NCBI GenBank assembly: GCA_020809705.1
Contig: CP085829.1
Coordinates: 3,410,001-3,474,000, forward strand
Direction: 5' to 3'
DNA from: Calonectria ilicicola
Lineage: Eukaryota > Ascomycota > Sordariomycetes > Hypocreales > Nectriaceae
Length of the DNA stretch: 64,000 nucleotides
Position 1 is the first letter of the stretch; each line of letters starts with the position of its first letter. A model generated the notes under the pieces. That model did not search any database. It was not told the origin of the DNA and saw only the letters and a program-made list of their open reading frames with translations. The translations under genes and the position numbers were made by a program. Below, piece by piece: positions 23,288 through 34,083 of the stretch.

Positions 23288-24234
23288 TCAAAATCCTCGA
23301 GTCTTGAGCTCCTGTAGCCGCTTCTTCTCCTCACGCTCCCTCTTGCGAATAGCCCGCATGTCAGGCGGACGTTCAATGCCCAGCTCAGCGCGCAGCTCGT
23401 CGACATCGTCCTTGAGACGCTCCTCCCAATAGACGTTGATGACGTCCTTGCCCCGCGCACCATTACGGATGGCCCACGGCAGGTAGATGGAGGCGAAACG
23501 CTGGCGCTCGCCGCGCTTCATAGTGGCGGCGGCAAAGATGCTCAGGCCCGTCATGGGCAGGAGAGTGTTTGCAAACTCAAAAGCTTTAAGCGCCACCTCG
23601 CCCTCGCGCACAATAGGCAGACCCGTCAGCGCATGGTAAAAGTCGTGGCACTCGCGATACCGCTGCATGACGTAGGCACACTCTTCGTCGTCAATATAGC
23701 GCACGGAAGCTCGTGTGTCGGGGGAAACTCCCTCGCGATCCAACCATCCTACGTAGGCACGACCTACGCTGTTCTCGGGCAGCTGGCGGAGAGCGTCGAG
23801 ATTGAGCGACTTGGACGAGATGCGGGGGCGGTCGCGGAGGATTCGGCGGCCGGTGGGATCGGCTAGCATGCTGTCGCGGAGGCGGTAGATGAAGTAAGGG
23901 GTGGCCGTGGCCTCGCCTGTGGCAGCGATGAGGTCTACAGGTGATTGACATTTAGCAAACGTGCGCTCATTGGAATAACAGAGACATGACACATACCATG
24001 GCGGTAAGGGTCAAAAAATGACCAGAGACTAGCTCCAACAGCCAGTCCGACACGCTCAACTTTGGTCAATGGGACATGGCCGGGATAATTGGGTGGTGGG
24101 CGGTTGAAGATGGAAAAGTTGCGGCGGGACGGCGACGAGGACGAGGAGGCACAGGCTGCGCAAACGACAGAACGCAGGGCGCGGGCCTGGTTGACTGATG
24201 TGATGGAGCGAAAGCGTGGGAGCGCAGCCTCCAT
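23288..24234 (-). CDS. COQ4: ubiquinone biosynthesis protein COQ4, mitochondrial
   Basis: Exons 24234-23997 and 23934-23288 (62-bp intron, GTATGT...CTGTAG) give 294 aa. The N-terminus has a basic, serine-rich presequence ([20 protein letters not shown], then NFSIFNR). The mature part shows [59 protein letters not shown] and the metal-binding motif [10 protein letters not shown] followed by an acidic residue in [12 protein letters not shown] (H-D-x-x-H-x11-E pattern, about residues 173-190). COQ4 sits on the matrix side of the inner membrane, organises the CoQ synthome and takes part in ring oxidative decarboxylation. The ATG at 24234 is chosen because the codon opening the frame further upstream is not ATG. 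It is divergent from SEC21. Confidence 0.93.
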
Positions 24235-24932
24235 GTCGAAAGGCACCCCTTTGGTGATCCGGTCTGGCAATTGGGTGCTATGCTACGTTTGGTGGCAGAA
24301 GTGACGAGAGATGAAGCTCGTATGATGGGCCGATGTGGGATGAGATTCGGAGCTTGGAGTGGGGCCGAGTCCGGTCTTAGTGGGGGAAAAGCTGAGGGGA
24401 GCTGCACCATGACTTACCCTACAACAAGGCGAATGCAATGATTGTCTAGGGTATGTCTTGGATGTTACTGTCGGGAAGCACAGTGTTATCGCGAGTCTCT
24501 GATAACAGTAGCCAACATGAAAGCATCCAAACCCGACAATCATGACAATTTTTTTTCTTTTGGTTTTCTGTTTTTTTCAATAAGTCGACTAGTTGAATGT
24601 TGTCAAATTTCATTCTAGAATCCTAATCAGTATAATTATTCTCCAATTTTGTCTCGAAATGTGCAGCTAATCATTCATCTTCGCAGCTCATGGCTGGGTA
24701 GATGGTTAACACTGTGAGCCTCCTAAGTGTGGGGAATAGTGCCTACATACCGAAAGGGGAAGGCAATAGTGGACACCTTGCAGGCTACGTACATGTCTAC
24801 CTCCCGAAGGCCAGACGAATCACGTGATAGCTGGTGGGGCACTCTCCTTGAGATTCCACCACGCTGGCTACTTGGGGACCAGACCTCCTACGTGTGCTCA
24901 CCACCATAAACACTCCAACCCAGTTGCCCAAC
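24235..24932. other. divergent promoter region of COQ4 and SEC21
   Basis: 698 bp between the two start codons, serving both genes. A TCACGTGAT sequence (E-box core CACGTG) lies at about 24820-24828, about 105 bp before the SEC21 ATG. Several T-rich tracts occur at 24545-24580. Binding factors are not predictable. Confidence 0.4.
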
Positions 24933-27916
24933 ATGAGTTACGGCAAAAAGGACGAAGACGCCGACCTCGGGCTGGTGAGAGTGGACCGCACTCAGGTTTT
25001 CCAGGAAGGTCCGTTGCGAGCAATTCCCCGTTACCGCCAATTAACCCCCCGCTGAAGCTAAACTGGCGGACAGCTCGACTCTTCAACAGCTCCCCTATCC
25101 AACCCCGACGATGTCGCATTCTCCTTACCAAGATCGCCCTTCTCCTCTACACTGGGGAGAAGTTCCCGACCAACGAAGCTACCACCCTCTTCTTTGGCAT
25201 CTCGAAGCTGTTCCAGAACAAGGATGCCAGCCTACGTCAGATGGTTCACCTGGTCATTAAGGAGCTCGCCAACTCCGCCGAAGATATTATCATGGTCACT
25301 AGCACAATTATGAAGGATACCGGCGGCAGCACCGATGCGATTTACCGACCCAATGCCATTCGCGCACTCTGCCGAATCATCGATGTACGTGGCTGATTAG
25401 GAGATGCATGCGCCTCCCTTATGATGCTGACCGAATCTATAGGCTACGACTGTTCAATCAATCGAGCGTGTGATGAAGACCGCCATTGTGGATAAGAACC
25501 CCTCAGTTTCATCCGCTGCCTTAGTTTCGTCCTACCACCTTCTCCCAATCGCCAAGGATGTTGTTCGACGATGGCAGAGCGAAACACAGGAAGCTGCAGC
25601 TTCCACCAAGTCATCCGGCGGCTTTTCACTTGGTTTCTCAACCTCCAGCAGCCAGATCCCCATGAACCACTCGACCATGGCACAATACCACGCAGTTGGC
25701 CTACTATATCAGATGCGCTCCCATGATCGCATGGCCCTGGTCAAGATGGTCCAGCAGTTCGGAGCCGCAGGCGCTCTCAAGAACCCCGCCGCTATTGTCA
25801 TGCTTGTTCGACTAGCTGCTCAGCTTGCAGAGGAGGACCCTTCATTGAGGAAGCCTATGATGCAGCTCCTGGATGGTTGGCTGCGACATAAGAGCGAAAT
25901 GGTTAATTTCGAGGCTGCCAAGGCTATTTGCGACATGCGAGACGTTACCGATGCCGAAGTGTCCCAGGCTGTGCACGTCCTGCAGCTCTTCTTGACATCT
26001 CCCCGAGCAGTTACCAAGTTTGCGGCCCTCCGAATTCTCCACAACTTTGCTTCCTTCAAGCCTACCGCCGTCAACGTTTGCAACCCCGATATTGAGCTCC
26101 TCATTTCGAACAGCAACCGATCGATCGCCACCTTTGCTATTACCACCCTCCTCAAGACTGGAAACGAGGCTAGTGTTGACCGATTGATGAAACAAATTTC
26201 TACCTTCATGTCCGAGATTACCGACGAGTTCAAGATTACCATTGTTGAGGCCATCCGAACACTCTGCCTGAAGTTCCCTAGCAAGCAGGCTGGTATGCTC
26301 ACCTTCCTTAGTGGTATTTTGCGCGATGAAGGTGGCTACGAGTTTAAGCGAGCTGTTGTAGAGAGCATGTTTGACTTGATCAAGTTTGTCCCCGATTCTA
26401 AGGAGGAGGCTCTTGCGCACCTATGCGAGTTCATTGAGGATTGTGAGTTTACCAAGCTGGCCGTCCGAATTCTGCACCTTATTGGTCTTGAGGGCCCCAA
26501 GACAGTTCAGCCCACTAAGTACATTCGATATATTTACAACCGAGTTGTTCTTGAGAATGCTATTGTGCGAGCTGCTGCTGTCACCGCCCTCGCCAAGTTT
26601 GGTGTTGGTCAGAAGGATATTGAGGTCAAGAAGAGTGTCGAGGTTCTCCTTACTCGATGCTTGGATGATGTTGATGACGAAGTTCGAGACCGCGCTGCTC
26701 TTAACCTCAAGCTTATGGCTGAGGAAGATGACGAACTGGCATCTCGATTTGTCAAAAACGGTAAGATTCCTAATGTTCTTTGGATACGAATTTGATTGCT
26801 AATGTCTTCCAGATAGCATGTTCTCCTTGCCCTACTTTGAGCAGCAACTTGTCATGTATGTTGCTTCGGATGACAAGTCTGCTTTTGAGACACCCTTCGA
26901 TATTTCCAAGATTCCCATCGTCACTCGAGAGCAGGCCGATGCCGAGGATCGAACAAAGAAGCTGATTGCAACCACTCCTACCATCAAGGCCCCCAAGGCA
27001 GGTCCTACCAAGACTCCTGCCTCTGGCGCAGAGGCTGCAGCCACTGCATCCGCTCAGGCTCAGAAGTATGCACAGGAGCTGCTGGAGATTCCCGAGATGA
27101 AGGAGTTTGGTGGTGTGCTCAAGTCCTCGCCGCTTATTGAGCTTACTGAAGCGGAGACTGAGTATGTGGTTACTTTGGTCAAGCACATCTTCAAGGAGCA
27201 CATTGTACTTCAATACGAGATTAAGAACACTCTCCCTGACACAGTTTTGGAGAATGTATCCGTCGTTGCTACTCCTTCTGACGAGGAGGAGCTCGAGGAA
27301 GTCTTTATTATCCAGGCTGAGAAGCTTGCCACTGATGAGCCTGGGAAGGTCTACGTTGCTTTTAAGAAGGTCAGCGGCGAGGGCGCTCTGCCCGTGTCAA
27401 CCTTTTCCAACATTCTTAGGTTTACCAGCAAGGAGATTGACCCCTCTACTGGCGAGCCTGAGGACACTGGCTACGATGATGAGTATGAGGTGTCCGAATT
27501 TGACCTTGCCGGCAGTGACTACGTGATCCCCACGTTTGCCGGCAACTTTAACCACATCTGGGAGCAGGTTGGCGCTTCCGGAGAGGAGGCCGAGGAGACT
27601 CTCCAACTGAGCAGCATGGGCAGCATTGCCGGTACGTCAGAGTCCAACATGGTGATAATGAATACTGCTAACAACATGAACAGAGGCTACGGAACAACTC
27701 ACAAAGATTCTCTCTCTGCAGCCACTGGAGGGAACCGATGTCCCTGTCAACCAGACAACACATACCCTGAAGCTCTTGGGCAAGACTGTTGGTGGTGGCC
27801 GGGTAGTTGCCAACGTCCGAATGGCGTATTCGTCAAAATCCGGTGTTACGACGAAGATTGTGGTGCGAAGCGAAGAGGAGGGCGTGGCATCACTTGTGGT
27901 TGCATCTGTCGCTTAA
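24933..27916 (+). CDS. SEC21: coatomer subunit gamma (gamma-COP)
   Basis: Exons 24933-25008, 25074-25384, 25443-26760, 26813-27631 and 27684-27916 give 918 aa, the normal fungal length. The start MSYGKKDEDADLGLVRVDRT and the splice-joined VFQEARLFNSSPIQPRRC are typical of gamma-COP. Residues up to about 550 form the adaptin-like HEAT trunk (ILLTKIALLLYTGEKFPTNE, RALCRIIDATTVQSIERVMK, AVTALAKFGVG). An Ala/Pro/Lys hinge follows (TIKAPKAGPTKTPASGAEAA). The C-terminal third is the ear (appendage): SPLIELTEAETEYVVTLVKH, FDLAGSDYVIPTFAGNFNHI, then TTKIVVRSEEEGVASLVVAS. Gamma-COP is part of the COPI coat: the trunk binds Arf1 and cargo KKXX tails, the ear binds ArfGAP. Codon use is strongly biased to C/T-ending codons, as in highly expressed genes. 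Confidence 0.97.
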
Positions 27917-28396
27917 AATTAGGCAAGCTGGCGTTGAGGATAATGATGTATCGAACAAGGCGGTTAGACATCTGAGAGGCGTGCTTGTCACGGCTAGTAA
28001 TGCGATGCAATGATTATTTTAGACAGAGCTGCAACGCATCCACTGGCACAGTAGCGCGGATGTCAGACTTGGTTCTATATATGTGAAGCGGACCCTGGTG
28101 GTCCCTGGCTATGAGCAAGGTGGCGAACTGGCCATGGATCACTCTCGGGAAGTGTTTGTTGCAACGAGCATTGTTTAATCGGGCATGTTGTTTTGTCTTG
28201 TTATAGTTAGAGCAGCTAAAAAGGACGTTGGCTTGGACATTTCAATTCTGTGTCCTATTTTGTGCGCTATGAAGCAAGGAGAATGGACGAAACTATATGA
28301 ATCAATGATGATGGCCGATGGATGTCATACTATGTGTTTTTGATGGCTTCTAACTTGGTGGCCGCGTGGAATGAAATGAGACATTTTTATTTTATT
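27917..28396. other. convergent intergenic region
   Basis: 480 bp between the SEC21 stop and the Dabb gene stop, tail to tail. It holds both 3' UTRs; no gene is seen. Confidence 0.5.
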
Positions 28397-28844
28397 TTAG
28401 TAAACCCCAGGAGTAAAGTCAACAACAATAATTTTTTCAGCAATGGAGCCGACGTGCTTGACGACAGCATGGTGAGCGGCGTCCGAGTTGACGTAGTGGT
28501 CCCGTTGCTCGATGGAGGCAAACTCAGCGACAAAGGCGTGGGTGATGCCGTTCTGAGATAGTTAGCAATAATTCTGAGCAACAAGTTTATTGGCGGTGTT
28601 TCATACCGTGCAACCCTCCTTGGAGTTGTTCTCGCCTCCTGTGAAAGAGAGAATATAGGGAGCGTTGGTAGCTGGATGGATACATTTGTCCTTTAGTGCA
28701 ATAACGCTCTCACAAGCCTAAAGCCACAGTCAGTATTGGGCCTGCGACGCCGTTTGTTGTTTAAATCTGGGTCCGTACCGCTTTGACGTCTTCCGTCTTG
28801 ACGTCTGGTTTGAATTGAAGGAGGACTGTGTGTGTGACAGGCAT
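28397..28844 (-). CDS. stress-responsive A/B barrel (Dabb) domain protein
   Basis: Exons 28844-28779, 28717-28607 and 28552-28397 give 110 aa. The protein is one Dabb domain: first strand MPVTHTVLLQFKPDVKTEDV, helix AACESVIALKDKCIHPAT, ILSFTGGENNSKEG, then THAFVAEFASIEQRDHYVNS with the family's Y-x5-H-H-style motif (YVNSDAAHHAVVKHV), and a last strand KIIVVDFTPGVY. Such proteins form dimeric ferredoxin-like barrels. Some catalyse cyclisations (olivetolic acid cyclase class), and many fungal copies are uncharacterised or stress-induced. Two introns of about 54-61 bp break a gene that otherwise looks like scattered short frames. Confidence 0.88.
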
Positions 28845-29199
28845 GATGATGGGATGTATTTGGTGGCGTGATATAAGGTTTTGGGTGTGAGAACAATAAA
28901 GCCCAAGACAATGAGGATCGTTGATCGAGGGATTGCAAAGCCTTTATGAACCTCGGCAATTGCACTGTCGGCAAATGCACCGTACTTAAGGGAGGAGAGG
29001 GCTTTTAGTAAGGGTTTTGGCTTCGCCCCGCTCCGTGGAGCATTATGTTTAGGGGATCCGATGTATCCCCGGGTGTAATTAGATCACATGATGGAAAGTA
29101 GGGATAACTGCCTCGTAGAGTAGTCATTGGCGTCATTTGCGTGGTGTTTGCGCCTCTGCCGTCTGTAGGGACGGGCTCAAGGCAGCCGCCGGCACGGCC

Positions 29200-30950
29200 T
29201 AGGCCAGATGTGTAGAGTTGAAGGGGGTGGTTGTCGATGATTTTTTCGAAATATCGAAGGAAGCGTTGAGCATCTTGAATGAATGCAAGATGGTTCATGG
29301 CGCGGTTGCCTTGTTCCTAAATCACGCTGGTGAGCATTCACCTAGAGGCATTGACAGAATTGGAGACTTACCTGGAGAATCTGTTCAAGGTTCGTCAGGG
29401 CGGCATGTGCCATTGACAACTTCCCCACAATGCTAAGGACCTCGAACCAAAACAGAATGCTGTGCGATAGAAAGGAATGTATAATTCCATAGTCTTCTAG
29501 ATGTGCCCTATTCCTATCTGCGAGGTTGTTTGCTGCGTTTAGGTGGTCCACCCAATACATGCAAGAATATTCGATACCGGATAGCCGATCAAGGTCGACA
29601 TGGATTTCTCCAACATTGATGCCCGGATGACCGAGGCAACAAATATCTTGCTTGAGTATGCTCTTTATGGATTGTAAGGAGTTTAAAAACAGGCCGAAGT
29701 GGTGTTTTTCTGAACCCTGGGGAAATAATTCTTGTGACTGGTTTGCAATGAGAAAGTCTTTTGCTGATTTATGGGTGAAATAAATGGTCTTATCTCGGAG
29801 TGTTAGAAAGGGTCCGCATGCGTATATGATCTCTGGAACACCTTTGCCACTTTTCAGCTTGATTTCGAAATGTTCCAACTCTTTTAACGTAATAGGCCGC
29901 TTAACACATAAGGCGACTGCAAGGATCCGCTTGCAGATACTCGCATCGGGGGAAGAAAAAATCCTATTGATCATCATTTGATAGTATGCGTCAAGGTTCA
30001 ATGGAAATTCATCCAACCCTTTCGTCAACTCATAATGCTCCAATTTTGCGAGCTGCCGGCAGAGCGATGCTGCCGGGAAAAAAGTTTGGTGGGGATGTGC
30101 CAGCAAGCACTCCCTAATCTTGTCTTTTGTCTCGTCGTGGGATTGACTTATTTCATCCAATCTGGTGCGAATAAATAAACCTATAGCGTCTGAAACCATC
30201 CCTTGGTTGCGCTCAAGCGGTATTTGACCAACTTCTGCCAACTCAGTTCGAATAGTAGAATTGCCGCAACTGGAGACAATACATTTGGAATTCGATGAGT
30301 GCGAAACAATGAGATCAAGAAGCAGCTCAACATCTCCTATGCATTCATCAAGTGCGTCGATCAAGATTAAGGATTTTTCCATGGTAGAATCCTGCAGAAT
30401 CTTGCAAAAGACAGTCGACAAAACGAACCAAGAATTCCGATTCTTGAAGTCTGTGCTGTTTGTAGCATATAACGGGTCTTGCAAATACGACATAAGACAA
30501 GGTTTCTGGCGCACCACACAATAAAGGAGGCCACGGAGCACAGCGGTTGCATTATTCAAGTCACAATTTGTTGCTTGGCAGAAGCATAGTTTTCCCCTTT
30601 CCAGGATGACCATGGATCCAGAGGAGTCGGTTCTGTTCATCATCGCGCCATCGGACATATTCGGGATCCTGAAAGATCCAGCCAGACACTTCTGGTAAAA
30701 GCCCTCCGCTTATATGTTCGATACGCTCCTTCACATCACAGGGGTCGGTAGCCGATAGAATTCTTTGCAGCTTGATATCAGGGCTACAGTCCGTCCCAAG
30801 CCTCTTGATCGTGGCGGGATTCTCCGCTTGCGTCGTAGCATCATGATGTGGATTGAATTGCTTTTCTCTCTTGAGCATTTTCTGAAACGAAGGTCTCGAA
30901 TCGAGATGGTACGCAGGGGAGGATAGTAAGGGAATTTCGCGGTATGACAT
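29200..30950 (-). pseudogene. truncated NACHT-type NLR (STAND) gene, WD40 part lost
   Basis: The minus strand reads as a fungal NLR of the DPGKGKTML class. Upstream part: ILSATDPCDVKERIEHISGG and LLWIHGHPGKGKTML (Walker A, about 30610). The frame then breaks. The next recognisable piece, LCFCQATNCDLNNATAVLRG, is in another frame, so the roughly 30 residues that normally separate them are missing. After that it is open: Walker B SLILIDALDECIGDVELLLD, RLDEISQ, GLDEFPLNLDAYYQMMINRI, VKRPITLKELEHF and FTHKSAKDFL. A 55-bp intron (29371-29317) has the same place and phase as in the intact NLR at 57566-57615. The next exon ends its similarity at HPLQLYTSGL (29200), exactly where WD40 blades should begin; none follow. 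It cannot make a full NLR. Residual expression of the 438-codon part cannot be excluded. Confidence 0.82.
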
Positions 30951-31132
30951 CGCCCTTTGGTCGCGCTACTTGACGAACGAACTGAAGTCAGCATGGCTAG
31001 GAACTCTCCATCATTGAGTCGCATTTTACTTTGGCCGGGCCTCCGATCAACGCCACGCTTGAAGTGCGCTAATATTATCCGTACTCCCACCAAAATACTT
31101 TGTAGAATAGGATCTCGTGGTCGGATAGCCAA

Positions 31133-32257
31133 TCCATGTTTTGGATGTGTGTCGATAGAAACCCATGCTGATCAAAGTGGCGTGGAACAATCACCTGCCC
31201 AGTATCCTTGAGTAACTGTCGTAAGGAACGCGGGCTCAATCCGAAGCCACAAGAAGGCAAAAACAAAATGAAGAATAGGCTTCGGCCGTGACCAAGGCTA
31301 AACATTGTCAAGGCATGATATGAGGCTCGAATAGCTGACAGGTAGCTCGTTTTACTAGCTCGGCCGTAGTTCTGGTGGATCAAATGGCGCATCCCACGCA
31401 TCCCGTTATGGTTTAAAATGAGGAGTGGAAACGGGAGCGAGTGGTGAAGCGGGAAACTTCAGCACTGCCAGCTCAACGTTTGATCAGCCAAGCAGAGAGA
31501 TGTGGGTCTCATTTTCCAAGTAGGGCGAGGTGGATGTGAGTAATGCTTTGGTTAAAACATAGGTGGGTGACTTCGTTTATTACTGGCCTGCGATGTCGAG
31601 ATTTAGAGGATGATGCACTAGCTCGGATTTGGTTCAGCTCCTGTGAATGAATTTACTGGCTGTTCCTGTGCGAATTTTCCCCAGTGTATGCGAGATTCGA
31701 GAGACTGCCGATCAACAACATCTAGTCCCAAAAGCAGTCGCAGGGGTATGCCTTTACCCCTCCACCTTTCTTCTCGCCAAACGAGGTGGACGGCACGATA
31801 CAAGGCCACGCCTAAGCTCTATTATATTCTGTTGCTTTGGGTGCAGTGGCAGTGTGCGCTTGCCGGGTTAGCAGAGATCGTGGTCCTCATCAGCGCCCAG
31901 TAAGGCGAACGTGCCCTCTCACCGCGGTTTCGGTTGGAGGTCAAGGTTCAGCAAAGCCCAGCTTGGCATGTGTGAGAAGGCTTGGCTCAAGAATCGCCAA
32001 AGATTATTATTGAGATCAACACGTCTACGACTTTGTTCGGATTAGATTATCGTATTACAAAGTATTTACGCATCACAACCCGAAAACAGTCGCATCGAGG
32101 CCGAAAGTCAAAGCCTTGTAACCTCAATGCAAGTCTTGCAGGGCAATTAAGGAGACACAGCTTTCTATAAATGGTCGCATAATCCCTTTGAACATTGCCC
32201 ATTTCAGGACCCAACGTCATCCAAACCGTTCAGGAATACAAATTTGATCCATCCATC
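31133..32257. other. intergenic, unrecognised frames
   Basis: A minus-strand frame (31075-31401, 108 codons) overlaps the left part and has no domain I know; it could be N-terminal debris of the NLR. The rest holds the promoter of the small secreted protein gene starting at 32258. Nothing else is supported. Confidence 0.4.
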
Positions 32258-32658
32258 ATGCAGCTGTTGTCTTTGCTGTGGCTAACAGCTACAGCCTCTG
32301 CTAGCGTAGCTCGGGTCGACGAGCGGCGAGAAGCCCTGGTCGAGTGTTGCTACCTCTATGAGAAGGGGGTAGGCAACCATGAAGATGAGGGTATAATGCA
32401 ATAGCTAACGATTGATAGATAAACCGAGCTATCTTCCGCTCCAAGGAAATGTCGCACGAGTCTACTATTCAATCCAGGCTGTGTCTTGCATTCGTTAGCC
32501 GGTAAGATCGTCTACAACACCGTAGCTTGAAAAGTCTTGATACTGATCTTTTCATCATCAGTGATCCCAACGACCCCAACAACTGCACAGCGGCTACTGT
32601 AACTCATAATGGAGGATACTGTGATCAAACTGTGCCTTTGGTTCCCACCCAGTGCTAG
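32258..32658 (+). CDS. small secreted cysteine-containing protein (effector-like)
   Basis: Three exons (32258-32368, 32419-32501, 32562-32658) join in frame to 96 aa. Introns are 50 and 60 bp with donors GTAGGC and GTAAGA; a GCTAACG branch site lies at 32404, 11 bp before the first acceptor. The protein begins with a strong signal peptide (MQLLSLLWLTATASA) and a possible dibasic processing site (DERR at about residues 22-25). The mature part has six cysteines: the CC pair in ALVECCYLYEKG, then RLCLAFVS, PNDPNNCTAATV, GGYCDQ and the C-terminal TQC, an even number that could form three disulfides. I recognise no named family. Size, signal peptide and cysteine content fit fungal effector candidates. 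It sits beside a decayed NLR in a region poor in housekeeping genes. Confidence 0.72.
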
Positions 32659-33262
32659 ATGTGATTGTTTCTCAAACATCGGCAGGCGAGTCAGTTCAGC
32701 CAATGCTGTTGCAATGCCGCATTTCCGACATCGCTCCTCGAGATTTTTGTACAGATAATCCAATCTTGTACGCTTGGAAATAAGATTCAATAGTTCTTTA
32801 GTCTCTGAATGCATTCATTATTACATGCTGACGGTGCAATACACACGCATTGATATTGCCTACACTTCGTCACGAACCCTGTGCCTGACTATGTACTCAA
32901 GTTCCTTCGTTAAATCTGCATCTGTATGCTGATGCTTCCTTTGTCTGTAACGAGCCTGCACTGCGCAGCAATGATTCACAGAAAAGTACAGCGGGAAGGA
33001 AGCTCCCAGACAATGAACAACGGCGGTCCTTTGCCTCCGATGTCGCCTCATGCCTGGAACCTACATAGCAGGCAGGCAAGTGGCAAGTAGCTATCCAGGC
33101 AGGTGGGTAGGTACCTGCTGCAACGGAGGCTTGGGGTCGTTGCCACCTGACACCTTGCCGCCCAACTCCTTTCTCCTCTCTCCTCCTTCTTCTCCTCCCT
33201 CCTCCTTTTCCTCCTCCATACTTTTCTCACAACATTTACTTTTAACCAGCCCCTTTACACAC

Positions 33263-33320
33263 GATGTGGACAGGAGTCAACAACACCTTTTTCATCTTTT
33301 TTTTGACTCCTGTCCACATC
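33263..33320. repeat. perfect 18-bp inverted repeat (hairpin)
   Basis: GATGTGGACAGGAGTCAA at 33263-33280 is exactly reverse-complementary to 33303-33320, with a 22-bp T-rich loop. It lies in a pyrimidine-rich tract with no gene called on either side, so it is not an evident terminator of an annotated gene. Confidence 0.9.
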
Positions 33321-33636
33321 TCGTCTTTTTTTTTCGTTTTTTTCTTTTTTTTCTCTCCGTTTACTTCTTCTTCCTCCTTTTTTTTTCCTTTTCAAAAAGG
33401 ATACTTGGGTCTATCCTTAGTCCATCCCAGCCGGCATGGGCTATGAAGAAAGCCGCGGGGCGGCGCGTGTTGTATCGGCGCGCGGTGACTGGCTTACAAG
33501 CGCTGCACAGTGAACTAGTGAGTGGCATGTTTCTGGAAGAAGGGCGTGATGACTGATCTTGTAGCTGCGTGTCTCTCTGAACCGATTCAGTAGACTCCGG
33601 CCTCGTCAGCCCAGTGTTTATTGCTCTGTCAGAGCT

Positions 33637-33870
33637 GGGATTACCGCGGCTTCTGGCACCAGAGAATCGACTTTCGCCCTCACTATAACCTCAGCACAAG
33701 CGACGAGGTTTGGGAGTTGTAAACTCGATAATGATCTCTCCGCTAGCTCACCAAAGGAGACCTTGTTACGACTTTTGGTCTTCATGATTTTCCCGACCAG
33801 AAACAAATCAGCTCGAAGAGAAGATCCCACTCAGACGCTCACTCCCACAGGTTACTTGATCCTACCCTGT
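33637..33870. other. 18S rRNA gene-like fragments (rDNA debris)
   Basis: Three short pieces match highly conserved small-subunit rRNA segments. GGGATTACCGCGGCT plus CTGGCACCAGA (33637-33663) is the complement of the 530-loop region in its eukaryotic form. GGAGACCTTGTTACGACTTTT (33756-33776) is the complement of the 18S 3' end. TTGATCCTACCCTG (about 33857-33870) resembles the 18S 5' end but in the opposite orientation. Between them similarity is poor and the order is not that of an intact gene. I read this as rearranged, decayed rDNA; it is not a functional rRNA gene. Confidence 0.55.
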
Positions 33871-33902
33871 TGACAAGAGCAAAAAAAGGGTTCAAGCGTC
33901 AT

Positions 33903-34083
33903 CTTTTCTTTTTCTTTTTCGTCTTCTTCGTCCTCTTCGTCCTCTTCGTCCTCTTCGTCCTCTTCGTCCTCTTCGTCTTCTTCGTCTTCTTCGTCTTCTT
34001 CGTCTTCTTCGTCTTTTTCGCCTTTTTCGCCTTTTTCGCCTTTTTTGCCTTTTTCGCCTTTTTCGTCTTCTTCGTCTTCTTTA
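33903..34083. repeat. 9-bp minisatellite, (TTCGTCCTC)n and variants
   Basis: About 180 bp of tandem 9-bp units. The first part is CTTCGTCCT-like, the middle CTTCGTCTT-like and the last TTTTTCGCC-like, so variant classes are grouped in blocks. Because the unit is a multiple of three, all frames stay open; the minus strand would give a KKT/KKA polymer. No start, signal or flanking coding sequence supports translation. Confidence 0.9.

Noticed and set aside
25820..26420. Two long minus-strand frames
   Set aside because: They lie fully inside the gamma-COP coding exon on the other strand and reflect its biased codon use.
33050..33556. 168-codon frame rich in Ser, Phe and Leu
   Set aside because: It is produced by a pyrimidine-rich tract and includes the hairpin and T-runs; no protein-like features.
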